Position numbers and translations under genes: made by a program. Below are positions 33,896 to 44,178 of a DNA stretch of 64,000 nt, piece after piece. Position 1 is the first letter of the stretch. Every line of letters starts with the position of its first letter. A model generated the notes under the pieces. That model did not search any database. It was not told where the DNA came from and saw only the letters and a list, made by a program, of their open reading frames with translations. The stretch lies in assembly GCA_001931905.2 (NCBI GenBank), contig MSJI02000375.1, positions 1 to 64,000 on the forward strand, written 5' to 3'. This stretch comes from Cladosporium sp. IMV 00045. Lineage: Eukaryota; Ascomycota; Dothideomycetes; Cladosporiales; Cladosporiaceae.

Positions 33896-34241
33896 GGTGA
33901 ATATCGAGTTCAGACCTTCACTACCTTTTTGTGAAACTGGTAGCAAATTTGTTGCTAGAATGGCAGTGACGTTGTGTTACAAGGATGCGAATTGTTGACT
34001 CGTAAATAATTCTCCATGCGCTGGCTGGCGCATTGGGCCCAAAAAGGCAAAGATCAACGCCCGAGGCTGTGAGAGAGTTGGAACACCCGATCCACTTCCA
34101 ACTCACAGACCGCGAGAGTCGCAACTCTCTTTACCAAAGACCCATTGACCGCTAGCTACCGTACATATAGCTTCTCATCTGTCTCAGAGCCGTACATACT
34201 TCCATCCACATTCATTCCGAAACCCATTCATTCACCCAGCC
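33896..34241. promoter_or_regulatory. Shared divergent promoter of EFM4 and the Smr gene
   Basis: 346 bases separate the two ATGs, so both promoters must lie here. The part next to the Smr gene is rich in CAT/CCATTCA pyrimidine-type leader sequence (about 34190-34241). No defined factor site can be named. Confidence 0.5.
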
Positions 34242-35110
34242 ATGTCCCACTCCGAGCGCATTGGAGGCCATGGTATGCACAACCCAACAAATAAACACCC
34301 ATGCAAACCACCCAAACTAACCCTCATTCCACCCCAGCCTTCAACCACCGCACCTCCATAGACGCCGAGAACGAGTACGACCGCCTCCGCGACCTCGCGC
34401 GCAAAGAACAGGGTCAACACCAACACTTCGCCGCCAAATCGCAACAAGCCTACCAATCCGGCGACGGGGCCGAAGCGAAAGAGCTCTCCAACCAAGGCAA
34501 GCGCCACGCCGCCAAAGCGGACGAGTACAACAAGCAAGCCTCTGAATTCATCTTCCGCGAGAACAACGCCGTCGGCAAAGTCGACGCCGACACCATCGAC
34601 CTGCACGGGCAGTTCGTCGAAGAAGCCGAGGAGATCCTCGAGCAGCGCATCCGCTACGCCCAGCAGAGCGGGCAGTCGCACCTGCACGTCATCGTCGGCA
34701 AGGGCAACCACAGCGCGGGCCACGTGCAGAAGCTTAAGCCGCGCGTCGAGGCCATCTGTCGCGAGCTGGGCTTGGAGTATAACACGGAGCACAACGAGGG
34801 GAGGATCTACGTCGACCTCAAGCAGGGCGGCGGTGGGCATGGCGGGCCGCCGAACATGCCCGCTTTCGATTATGGCAAGCAGCACCAGCCGCAGCATGCG
34901 CAGTACGGCCAGCCGCACCATACCACTGCGTATCCCATGTCTGGTGGCTATCCTGGCCAGCAGCAGCAGCAGCCGATGCAGTATGGAGGTTACCCTGGTC
35001 AGCAGCAACAGCATGGCCACCCGCAGCAGCAGATGGGTTACCAGGAACCGCAGCAGGACAAGGACGAGGGGATCAAGTGCTGCGGTATCAAGATCTGTGT
35101 GGTCATGTAA
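34242..35110 (+). CDS. Smr-domain protein with C-terminal CaaX box
   Basis: Two exons, 34242-34272 and 34338-35110 (65-base intron); 267 residues. The N-terminal part is an alpha-helical DUF1771 domain (about 14-80, with ENEYDRLRDLARKE). The Smr domain (about 95-180) has the conserved IDLHG motif and the VIVGKGNHS loop, plus L-x-Y; these correspond to nucleic-acid-binding or nicking sites in MutS2-type Smr proteins. A glutamine/glycine/proline-rich tail of about 80 residues with QQQ runs follows. The protein ends CCGIKICVVM, so the last four residues CVVM form a CaaX box with methionine, the preferred farnesylation type, with two cysteines upstream that could be palmitoylated. That would attach an Smr protein to membranes; this is an inference from the motif only. 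Confidence 0.88.
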
Positions 35111-35410
35111 TGGTGAGAAGAGGGGAGGCTTTTTGGCTTTGGACTGTTTTGGCGGCGACTTGTACACACGATATTGGGAGCGTGCTGCCGGTAGAAGCGC
35201 TCGTTGTGATCTTGAATTTGATACCCGAAATTTTGCTTTTTTTGGTTCGGATACGGGAAAGGTGGATCTATATACATAGATGCTGGGACCGTCTTGGTAT
35301 TTTTCTTGTTTTTACGTTGCTTTGTAGTATTGGATAGTGTTCTGAGAATCCACATAGTCATCATGAACGATCAAACAACAGCGCCGCTAAATGATCGTTG
35401 CACCAATTCA
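35111..35410. other. Convergent 3' intergenic region
   Basis: 300 bases between two facing stops, with T-rich and A-rich stretches that fit terminator and polyadenylation signals for both genes. No gene is supported. Confidence 0.5.
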
Positions 35411-36637
35411 TCAGTTCAAGAACCACGAAGGCACCTCCGGCCCCCATACAGCCAGACTCTCGTCACCAGCCATACCCCAGCCAACAGGAGTGTCCTTGTT
35501 GACCAGATCACCATCAGCGTAATGCTCGATCATGTTTCCAGTCGTATCCCACCCTGTTTGAGAGCCCGTTAGCAATCCGTCTCCCATAGTCGAAAGAACA
35601 CTGCAACCCTGCAAAACGAGATACTCACAATAATCAAAAAGCTGCGATCCCAAAATATGCCTCCCAATCCCCCAAACACTCGTATACTTCTTCCCCGCCA
35701 ACCACTGATGGCCCAAATGCTGCGTGTCATAATCATGCACCTCAAAACTACAATGGTGCACATGCGCGGTGGGATTCCCGCTCATGAAGAAAGTGTGGTG
35801 ATCGACGGGCTCGTCGCCGCGATCGATGTGCGCGAACACCGCCACGTCCTTCGTCCCCTTCCCGTCCTCGTCGGTGGGCACGTACAAGAAATCCGTGGGC
35901 GCGAAGTTGAAATGCCGCGTGTACCATGCCAGCTGCGCGGGGAAGTCTTTCACGCAAAGTCCGTAATGGCCCAGTTTGTGCACGGCTGCGGGACCGGGCG
36001 TGAAGCGGTTGAACTTGCGCACGCGGGGCTTGTCGTCGCCCTCGTAGTTGTAGATGACTTTTTTGGGATAGTCGTGTTTCGGGGCGGGAGCGGCGCCGTG
36101 GACGAAGGAGATGGGAAACCCTTCGGGGTCGTGCAGCGTGACGATACGTCCGCCACCTGGTGAGTCGGCCAGCTCTTCTACGGGACCCGCGCCGGGGATG
36201 GAGGCGGCCTTGTCCAGCTCGGCTGCGGACTCGACTTCGAAGGCGCCGCCGAGGAATTTCTTCTCGCCCTTTTGCGCGTAGTAGACGTACTGGTCTGGTC
36301 CGTAGCCGCGGTACCAGACTTTGTCTTCCGTGCGTTTGACGACGTGCATGCCGAAGTCCTGCAGGAAAGTGGTGATCTGGTCGAGGTCCGGGTGCTGGTA
36401 GCGCATGTGCGAGAGCTTGATCATCTGCACGCGCTGGGCGTTGTCGATGCCCACGCGGTTGTAGTAGTTGAGCAGAGGCTCGGATTCATCGCCGATGGCT
36501 TGCTTGTCGGGGATGGAGGCGCCGGCGTTGGGCGTGAGGTTGATTTCTTGAGAGGTGCCGTCGGCGGCGGTGATGGTTACGGGTCTGTTTTGGCCGTGTT
36601 GGGCGGTTTGCCCGGTTGGGTCTTGCGTCTCAGCCAT
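35411..36637 (-). CDS. Glyoxalase-fold extradiol dioxygenase-like protein
   Basis: Two exons: 35629-36637 and 35411-35553. The 75-base intron is a multiple of three, so the frame stays open through it; splicing restores QLFDY-WWDTTGNMIEHYADG, the family's usual text, which supports removal. The product has 383 residues. Two VOC modules can be seen (about 75-180 and 225-360). Metal ligands fit the extradiol pattern: H in KLGHYGLCV, H in AHVHHCSFEVHD and E in MIEHYADGD. Fungal members are annotated as catechol 2,3-dioxygenase-like or metapyrocatechase-like; cleavage of a catechol ring with iron is expected by fold, but the substrate is unknown. A polar 70-residue N-terminal extension precedes the first module. 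Confidence 0.85.
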   Translation of the reverse strand: MAETQDPTGQTAQHGQNRPVTITAADGTSQEINLTPNAGASIPDKQAIGDESEPLLNYYNRVGIDNAQRVQMIKLSHMRYQHPDLDQITTFLQDFGMHVVKRTEDKVWYRGYGPDQYVYYAQKGEKKFLGGAFEVESAAELDKAASIPGAGPVEELADSPGGGRIVTLHDPEGFPISFVHGAAPAPKHDYPKKVIYNYEGDDKPRVRKFNRFTPGPAAVHKLGHYGLCVKDFPAQLAWYTRHFNFAPTDFLYVPTDEDGKGTKDVAVFAHIDRGDEPVDHHTFFMSGNPTAHVHHCSFEVHDYDTQHLGHQWLAGKKYTSVWGIGRHILGSQLFDYCEYLVLQGCSVLSTMGDGLLTGSQTGWDTTGNMIEHYADGDLVNKDTPVGWGMAGDESLAVWGPEVPSWFLN

Positions 36638-37177
36638 GGTCGGTGGGTTTGTTGGTGTGAGGCTGTGTTGAACAGAGGGTGGTGGAAACGGGTTCGAGAA
36701 GAAGAGCCATGATTGCGGTGATGCATCTGCTTTTGATTATCCAGGGAGCTGTCTCTTTAACTGCCGTCGTCCCACTGTCCCGCAGTCCCCGCAGCCCGAG
36801 TGGATTGTTTCAACTGCCGTTAGCTGCGGCTGAGTGGCGGTGGAAAGGTGGATGGTGACGATATGCTTCGGCAGTTCTGTCCGGGCGAGCCGGAGGTCTT
36901 GGGAAGTTTGATGCGCGGATCTCAAGCATGAAAGTCTTCTTCAGAGCTTCTGGAAGCTCAGATAGAAAGCATAAGCGTTTTTATGAAACACACGATCGAG
37001 CTGATGTTCATTGCAAAGAATTTTTTGAGTCCATTTTTCAATTCTACCTGATACAATTCACTAACCCTATCCAAGAAGGAGCTTCTTGCTCTACCTCTGC
37101 CGTGTCCTCCGAAGACATTATACATAAACAAATCCGATCATACTCCATGAATGACTTCCCTAGCATCCCTGAAAATC
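36638..37177. other. Intergenic region
   Basis: 540 bases between the dioxygenase start and the SREBP stop, both on minus. It holds the dioxygenase promoter and the SREBP 3' UTR. No gene is supported. Confidence 0.5.
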
Positions 37178-40012
37178 CTAAGTCCTGTCCGGACTGACAC
37201 TACGGCTTCCATACCCGCTGTCGCCTTCTTCCCAACCGCCCGCTCTCTTCGCAACACAAAGACAGCAGTCGACAATCTTGCTCCGTTCATCCTTGCTCAA
37301 ACCAGCGTTACGCCCAGCTGATGTGCCGACCCAGACGCGTAGACTGCATGCGACCTCTTCCAGACCTTGCAGGGAAGTCGTAGCCTGTCGGTCCGCGCTC
37401 AAGGTGCGCAGAAGGCGGAAAGTGCCCACCGCGGTGAGCAAAGTGAAGTGCTCGGGTGCAAGGTTTAGCGATGGAAGCGCTTTGGCCGCCTTGGACCTAG
37501 CTGCGGCTGATGCTGCACTTGAAGAGAGTGAGATCATCTTTGCCAGAGTGAGCGCAGCGCGAACCTCGGGGGAGGCTGGGGCATGGTTGACAAGGTTCAT
37601 TGGGCTGTTTGTGGACATCACTGGCAGAGCATCCAATGCTGTGACGATGTTCGCTTCACGGTTGTTGTTCGACAAGACAGCCTTGGCGGCCAGCGCACGA
37701 GCTTGAGTGGCCGATGCTGGCGGCGCAATGCTAATGGCGAGCCCAATGTGATACTCGATGTCGAAGCGAGAGCGGCCAGTACTGAGTGCGTCGGCAAGAG
37801 TCTCATCGACAAGAATATTAGCGTACCAAGCTGCAACAGCGTCAAGAGGTGAGCGGATGGCATGGTCTTCAACAACGCTGTCCCTTGCAGCATTGGGTGT
37901 CAAGCCGTGAGCGGAGGGCTTGTTCCATGCTAGGTTCCATGCGCGCTGAATCATCTCGTCGCTCAAGACTTCATCGCAATCGAGCTCGACAAGTCTGGCG
38001 AGGTGGTCGGGCAAAATGTCGACTTCATCATCAGGTCCTGGGCGGCCTTGCGCTTTCGCGTGGAGCAACTCTTTCTGCTGTTTGCGAGCCGAGTCCCAGT
38101 AAATCTTCCCAACCTTCTCGGTGAACTGCTTGAACATGACCAAATTGCCATATCCAGCATTGGCGACCTCCCAAAAGAAGACACGAAAGTGAACAGCCTT
38201 TTGTGCAAGTCTGTTTGGCGAGTCTGGCAAAGTGCCACTAGCCATGAGCGTCAAAAGCAAACGGTAGTAGCTCACCTCGGCATCGCCACCGGCGAGCTGC
38301 GCATCGATAGCGATATCCCATGCTTTGATGCGAGCAGCCTCCTCCTCCTTGTTCGCTCCAGTGACGGCGGTGAACGTCTCTGATCCGATCAAGCGGCGCA
38401 CGGAGAGTTTTAGCATCTTTGCTGCTACTGCAATAACTTCCAGCAAGAAATGTCTTGGAATCCACACAGACTGAACAGCTGTGAGCCAAGCTTTGCGGCG
38501 AACCTCGACAGGCGAGGCGAGTGAGGGTGCTTGGGGCAAGCGAAGGACAGGTCGCGCTTTTTGTTTCCTGCCAGGCTTGAATGTAAGAAGTGGGGCCAGA
38601 AGATATAAGACAGCGCCGAAGATGAGGAACACTTTCATCAGAGGAAGAGTGTCCGGCATGCCGGTGAACTCCGACTCTGCACCTCGTTTGATCAGGTGGT
38701 GTATGCCAGGTATAGCAGCGAGGCCGTGAGACGAGTCAGATCCGGATTGCGATTCGCTGTAGCCTTCCATCATCATAAGTCCGGCCATTGAGCCAAGCAT
38801 GACCTTGTTCATCAGACCGCCTTGGCCGTTCTGGCCTGGGCGGTTCTGAGCCTGAGCAGGTGGGTTCGGAGGGCGATTGTAGCTCGGCTGTGCCTGTTGT
38901 TGCATGTATTGCTGCTGCATCGTGCTTGGCACATTGAGATATGACTGAAGGCCATTTTGAGATGCTGTCGACATCTCTCTCGGCCTGACGGTACCGTTTG
39001 GTGCGTCAGTACTGGCTTGCGATTGGCGACTACGAGCCTTGCCGAAGGCCGCCTCGACAGAAGCCACGCGAGCCTTGAGCTCAGCCATTTCTTTCTCCAT
39101 CTTCTGATTTCTCTTCTCCAAATGCTTGATGTACTCAGTCGCCTTCGCCATGATGGTAGCCTTGTTGAGCTTGTGCGCAGGGGCGAGACCCTCAAGATCC
39201 TCGCCATCTTCTCCATCACGGCCCATAGCACGCAATGCAGGGACGCTCTGCCTCAGCTCGACGATTTTGTCATTGAGGTTGTTGCGATATCGCTTTTCGA
39301 TCACATTGTGCGACGTCTTCTTCACGGGCGGCTCGTCGCCATCTTGAGAATCGCCATTGTCATTCTTCGCTTCCTGGTCCACTTCGGCTTTTCTCTTACG
39401 GCCACCTTTCTTCTTTGGTGGATCGGGTGATGGCTGGGACGAAAGGCTTGTCCGCTTGTTTGTCGTTGACTCTGGGCTATGATGAAGGCTGGGCGTGTTG
39501 ACCGAGCCTGGACCAGAGGAAGACATCGGATACGCTTGGTCATTCGACATGGCAGTGAGTGCTGATAGATCGAGCTCGTCCCCTAGAGGCGCATTTGAAG
39601 GGAGAGGCCAGAGAGAGCCATTTGTGTCGACCTTTTGTGACTGTGGCAGACCAGGTTGGCTAGCGGCAGTCATACCAAAGTCGAAACTGCTAGTCGTATC
39701 ATGCGGGTTGCCAAAGCTGAAGGCGTCGTTTCCAGGGAAAGTGTTGCCAAAGTCAAGACCATCTTCGCCCATGATCAGGGGTGGCGCGGTAGTTCCATCT
39801 ATGCCGAGCTTGTCGAAATCGCCAGCAGGAAAGATAGAGGTCTGGACAGGGGAGTCATTCTTGCTGGAGCCGGCGACTGAGAAATCATTCTCGGGTGAGG
39901 TAGAATCGGCGGCGGGATCCCAGCGCAGCCAGTCTTCCCAATCCTCATTGTTCTGGCCGAGTTGCGCGTCAAAAGTAGAAGTGAAGTCGGGTTGCCACGT
40001 TGAAGAGTCCAT
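37178..40012 (-). CDS. SREBP-type bHLH transcription factor (SrbA-like)
   Basis: Single exon, 944 residues, start ATG 40012. An acidic, serine- and proline-rich N-terminal activation region of about 225 residues leads to a bHLH-leucine-zipper (about 233-320): SHNVIEKRYRNNLNDKI carries the tyrosine that marks SREBP over other bHLH proteins, and the helix-loop-helix spans an acidic loop (GRDGEDGEDLEG). Two hydrophobic segments follow (near MNKVMLGSMAGLMM at about 400 and VFLIFGAVLYLLAPLL at about 457-480), consistent with a membrane hairpin in the ER. The long C-terminal half matches the fungal SREBP C-terminal domain (DUF2014-type). In Aspergillus, SrbA is cleaved in low oxygen or low sterol and activates ergosterol and hypoxia genes. 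No Scap partner is in the window. Confidence 0.9.
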   Translation of the reverse strand: MDSSTWQPDFTSTFDAQLGQNNEDWEDWLRWDPAADSTSPENDFSVAGSSKNDSPVQTSIFPAGDFDKLGIDGTTAPPLIMGEDGLDFGNTFPGNDAFSFGNPHDTTSSFDFGMTAASQPGLPQSQKVDTNGSLWPLPSNAPLGDELDLSALTAMSNDQAYPMSSSGPGSVNTPSLHHSPESTTNKRTSLSSQPSPDPPKKKGGRKRKAEVDQEAKNDNGDSQDGDEPPVKKTSHNVIEKRYRNNLNDKIVELRQSVPALRAMGRDGEDGEDLEGLAPAHKLNKATIMAKATEYIKHLEKRNQKMEKEMAELKARVASVEAAFGKARSRQSQASTDAPNGTVRPREMSTASQNGLQSYLNVPSTMQQQYMQQQAQPSYNRPPNPPAQAQNRPGQNGQGGLMNKVMLGSMAGLMMMEGYSESQSGSDSSHGLAAIPGIHHLIKRGAESEFTGMPDTLPLMKVFLIFGAVLYLLAPLLTFKPGRKQKARPVLRLPQAPSLASPVEVRRKAWLTAVQSVWIPRHFLLEVIAVAAKMLKLSVRRLIGSETFTAVTGANKEEEAARIKAWDIAIDAQLAGGDAEVSYYRLLLTLMASGTLPDSPNRLAQKAVHFRVFFWEVANAGYGNLVMFKQFTEKVGKIYWDSARKQQKELLHAKAQGRPGPDDEVDILPDHLARLVELDCDEVLSDEMIQRAWNLAWNKPSAHGLTPNAARDSVVEDHAIRSPLDAVAAWYANILVDETLADALSTGRSRFDIEYHIGLAISIAPPASATQARALAAKAVLSNNNREANIVTALDALPVMSTNSPMNLVNHAPASPEVRAALTLAKMISLSSSAASAAARSKAAKALPSLNLAPEHFTLLTAVGTFRLLRTLSADRQATTSLQGLEEVACSLRVWVGTSAGRNAGLSKDERSKIVDCCLCVAKRAGGWEEGDSGYGSRSVSPDRT

Positions 40013-40808
40013 GATTGCGGCCGGCCGAACAGGCGAGATGTGTTGTGCGACCAGAGAGTGTGATGAACACGAGAGAGGCAGTCGTGGTGGCGTATCAGTG
40101 TTGAGACGTTGGGCGCCGAGAGCTTAAGCGACTATTATTTTGCGAGTGGGAGCCAGAGCGCGTGCCAGCATGGCCTATGAGGCACGCGAACAGTGAACAG
40201 ACAGGCGTGTAGACACAGGCACAGGCAGTGGGAATTGTTGTTCAAGATGTCCGTCCACCGTTGTGAGTAACAGTAGTGAGGTTGAGGGCTGGCGGCGCAA
40301 ACGTGGGAAAATCAGGGTTGCAAAACAGCAGTCAGTAGTATAGATTGGCTAAGGGTCAAATGAGAAGAAGGCAGCGAAGGAGCGGCAGCGGTCTAACAAC
40401 GGCAGCCGAGTGATCCGTGGGATGGCTCGGATGGGCAGAGAAAATGGCACGATGTTTCCAAGTCGAACCATTCTGCCTTTCGCTCAGCCCCTTCCCGCCC
40501 GCAAGCTCGACGCGCCGTTATTGTGGGGTGCATCTGTCTTCCTTGGTCTTCTGGCAGGGCTGTGAGGCTGTTCTTCATTATCATTGCGTTATCTGTCTGC
40601 CTGAAATACATGCAAATAGCGATATGTGGCGGAGCGAAACCCGGATAGATAATTAATCGAAATCTGCACCCAATTTCAAGCACGGAAAGCTCGTCACCCG
40701 GGCAAACCATAAATCATAGGTATCATCATCTCCCATACACAGCCTCCACCCATCCTGCCACCAGGCACATCATGAAGACCCTCGTCATCCCATCAGTGAC
40801 CCGAACCA
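40013..40808. other. Intergenic region upstream of SREBP
   Basis: 796 bases between the SREBP start and the stop of the AhpC/TSA-like gene. It should hold the SREBP promoter and leader. No sterol-response element that fits the published consensus well could be found by eye, and no gene is supported. Confidence 0.5.
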
Positions 40809-41496
40809 CTATTTCGTAATCCCATACCCCAAGACGTTTCCCAGCTCAGCCAGTTCGGCATGATCCCTAGTGTTCTGCATCCGATGACACCATTCCAGCT
40901 GGCCATCCACAAACACCCACTCGCCTCCGTTTTGACTGTAATCACCTCCTTTGAACATGCCCGTACCCGCCGAGACCATGTTCGACATGCTCTTCAGCGT
41001 GCCGCCGAGAATGCTCGAATGGACATAGCTGGGCTTGTGGTCGCCCATGGAGAGGCTGCTCGTCATCCCAAGCTTGGCGTACAGAGCGCGAGACGGGTCG
41101 CAGTAGATGGGAAATGATGTCCCAGTACGCTCTTTATAGCCTGCAATCGCGGATGGCTCACCGCAGCCGACGATAGTCAAAGCACTCGACGGATTGATAC
41201 GCTCGAGGTCTCGAGGTGGGAAAGTCTTGGTGAGATCGCGCACGTAGTCTTCGCAGTGCTGTTATCGCCCAACCCACGTTGTCAGTGATAGGTCTCCACT
41301 TCAGCACAGCAGTGGAGTGGCTACTCACGCCGCAGAAGAAGTGCCGTATAAATACTATTACCTGTCTTCCTTCCGTGTTGTAGAGATCTCTGAATGGGAT
41401 CTCTTTGCCACTTTCGTCCAGCACGGGCAGCTCTCCGGCTGCGTCCAGGGTCGTTTGATCTGGTTTGGAGTGGCCTTCGCCGTGCGTTTGTGCCAT
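40809..41496 (-). CDS. AhpC/TSA-like thioredoxin-fold protein (AAED1/PRXL2 type)
   Basis: Two exons, 41329-41496 and 40809-41258, separated by a 70-base intron (donor GTGAGT); 205 residues. The first in-frame ATG is at 41496 (MAQTHGEGHS). Splicing joins FIRHFFCG to HCEDYVRDL, which places a C-x-x-C pair (CGHC) at the start of the second helix of a thioredoxin fold at about residues 55-58. This matches the AhpC/TSA-related AAED1/PRXL2 group. A peroxide- or disulfide-reducing role is suggested by the fold, but activity in fungi is not well established. The C-terminal half has the usual GGTL-x-x-G-x-DYSQ-x-GGEWVF stretch. The gene starts divergently from mS38 over 532 bases. Confidence 0.85.
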
Positions 41497-42028
41497 GGCG
41501 CGAGTAGTGATGAAGCGAGAGACGACAGCTTTTTTAGGCTTGGGTTTGAGCTCACCGGACACTGGTATGGAATGTATGTACGGTAGAAAAGAAAAGAAAG
41601 AGTTCTTGACCCTGGAGAATGCTGGTAAGGCTGATGATTAGAAAGACGCGGCTTGTGATCGTCCTTGCCTCTACAAGATCATATACATGTATTTCGCTTT
41701 CGCATATCTTGAAATACCTTTCTTAAAATTGACCATATCCTCATTGTAGAAGAACAGCACGATTCAGATTGCTGCACACAACCAGGCGGTGACGACAGTC
41801 ATAGAAAGTGGAACTCTTCATGCATGCCATGTCGCGATAACCGCCGAAGCGTCCACATGAGCTGCGCATCGCCGAGTTAGGCCGCGGAAGACGCCAAGTC
41901 CAAGTCTCTCATCCATCTCCTCCGCAAGTCCGCTATCAAAGCCGCTCCCAGCGTGACACTGCAGCCTCACCACTCAAACCTATCCTGCACTACCCACATA
42001 CATCTTGAGAACATCACAGTCGCATGCG
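41497..42028. promoter_or_regulatory. Divergent promoter region
   Basis: 532 bases between the starts of the AhpC/TSA-like gene (minus) and mS38 (plus). Both promoters must lie here. Nothing further is recognised. Confidence 0.5.
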
Positions 42029-43304
42029 ATGTTCTCTTCCAAATTGACGCGGGCTGCCCACCGCGCCACCGCCATTACAGGCGCTTCGCCATCGCCCGCC
42101 CAGCGCACCGCATCGCAATGCTTCGCTACAGCCACCCAGCAGCGCCGCCCGCATCAGAGACGACAGTCCAGCAGCAAGGCCAGCTGCCCTCCCGATAGCA
42201 GCAACAAGCCTTCGCCTGCGGCAAAGGCTGCCGAGTCCGCGGACAACAACGCCCATGCCTCCGCGGCGGAGAAGACCCCCAAAAGGACAAGCAGGATGAA
42301 GAGGACGCAGGTTGAGAAGAGCGCTAAGGGTAAGGAGGAGGCAAACCAGTTTGCCGGCCTGCCTTCTGTGCCTGATACCAGACATGTTGCCGAGAAGGGT
42401 ATGGAACACCTCGATTAGACAAACAGAGAGTATACATGTGCTAACGCCCTTCCCAGACTTCTGGCTTTCCACTTTCTTCAGCTTACACCAGCCGCTGTCT
42501 CTGAACAACCCCATCCCTCCACCCGCATCTGAGGAGACCTTCAACAGCATATTCGAGTCAAAGCCTCAGATGGACGTCTGGGAAAACGGCAACTCGGCAG
42601 AGAAGAGACCGGAGGACGTGATCATCGCTTTGCAAGAGACGATCGAAAGCCTGGAGGGTACCGGCGCAGCAGGAGAGGAGGCCGGCGTCAGATGGGAAGT
42701 TCTCCAGGAGAGCTCAAGCAACAACGGCGGCGTCAAGCACCTGGACGGCCCTCCCAGACCCAGGACGATCGACGACCTGGTCAACCAATTCAGACCTTTC
42801 CAGCCTCCGCCTCCACCCCAGGCCTTCCCTCTCGAGACGGAAGCATCCGACAAGAAGCGCGCCCGCGCCTCCAAGCCCAAGTCAAAGCGCTTCCAGACAG
42901 TCATCGAGATCACCGAGTCGACCGCCGCCAAAGGCCACAAGACCTTCACGGCATCCCAGGGCCCCATGGTCCAAATCGCCAACCCCAAGGAGACGAGCAA
43001 CACCGTGGACGTCAGCGCCGCCGCCAAAACCCGCCAGCCGCTTCAGCCCTTCCTGCAGCGCGCGTGGCGCAAACACAAGGCCCAGCTGCAATCGCAGCGC
43101 GGAACCAGCGCCTCCGTCTCCGCCGCCGTGGCCAACCCGCTGCGCAGCATCCGCCGCGCGCCCATCGCCGGTGGCCTCCGCAACAAGCCGCAGATGCGCC
43201 TCATCTCCGTGAAGCGCCAGAGGAAGCTGAAGATGAAGAAGCACAAGTACAAGAAGCTGATGAAGCGCACCAGAAACTTGAGGCGCAGACTAGACAGGAA
43301 CTAG
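42029..43304 (+). CDS. Mitochondrial small-subunit ribosomal protein mS38 (COX24 type)
   Basis: Two exons, 42029-42398 and 42457-43304, with a 58-base GT-AG intron; 405 residues. The N-terminus (MFSSKLTRAAHRATAI) is a likely mitochondrial presequence, and the middle is a disordered, proline- and serine-rich region. The defining feature is the C-terminal basic block at about residues 370-405 with VKRQRKLKMKKHKYKKL and R-NLRRRLDR, the AURKAIP1/COX24 domain that marks mS38 in the mitoribosome. Yeast Cox24/Qri5 is needed for COX1 translation. The last 59 codons are repeated exactly after the N gap (48876-49055), which belongs to the large duplication described below. Confidence 0.88.
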
Positions 43305-44178
43305 AGAGTTCATCATAACCCGGTTACGAAGGGGAAGTTTTTATTGGTTCTGTTGTTTTCTTGCATTCTCAAGCGCAAGCGCGAACACGAACGCACACCT
43401 CACATTTCACGCTTACACTCACCCATCCCTCCCCGTCTTTGGCCATGGCCCTCGATTCTCCTTGTTTGGCGACCTTTCTCCTTTCTAATACATGCCATTC
43501 CATCTTCCAGCGGGAGATCCGCGGACTCCCTCTGAGGTGGTAATTGGCACTTCTTGACAATTGGGAAATGGAGCGTTGGCGTAGAGTAGGTAGCATATCA
43601 TGGTTTCGCTTCCGGCTGCGGCTGAGGCGGATCATAACTCTCATATATCCTAAGTTATTTTCTACTTTTCTCCCCTCACTCTTATATTCTTCCAGTACTG
43701 GTTTCATGAAAAGCGGCTGGAGCGGTTGTCTTAATAGAAGTCGAGGCTGATATTGGTGAATAGTTTCGACGGCTTGTCTAGGAACGAACATGGCTGTTTT
43801 GTGATCCCCAGACTAACGCAAGAAGATAACCACGCTTTGGGGACAGCATTGTCGACAGCTGGTGGCATGTGAAAAGAGATCCGTGCGCTGATGAAGTGAA
43901 GTGAAGTCTCGAAAGTCGAGGCGGCCGCTCCTTCCTACTGTTGAAAATCATGCCTTCCGTATGCACATTACCAAGCGCTTTTGCTCATTACCTTACTGAC
44001 CAAGCTGAAACATTGTGAAGGACTTGCTCGCATTGTCTTTTCACCTTCACAGCCACAACATCTCCATACCACGAACACCCTCATACCACGACCTACCTAT
44101 CATCATCACCATACTCCATCAAGCACATTCGCAGATTAACCACACCCTCACATCAGTACCTCCACCACTCATTCCATC
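43305..44178. other. Intergenic region of copy A, upstream of the dual-BTB gene
   Basis: 874 bases between mS38 and the dual-BTB start. It is clearly homologous to 49056-49949, with shared blocks such as GCTGCGGCTGAGGCGGATCA at about 43615 and 49376. It must hold the 3' UTR of mS38 and the promoter of the dual-BTB gene. Confidence 0.6.

Noticed and set aside
34232..35167. Minus-strand 311-codon frame over the Smr gene
   Set aside because: Leucine/valine-rich shadow of the plus-strand Smr coding sequence, which has clear domains and a good splice model.
40080..40100. Possible sterol-response element upstream of SREBP
   Set aside because: Two core positions differ from the published SrbA consensus, so not enough support.
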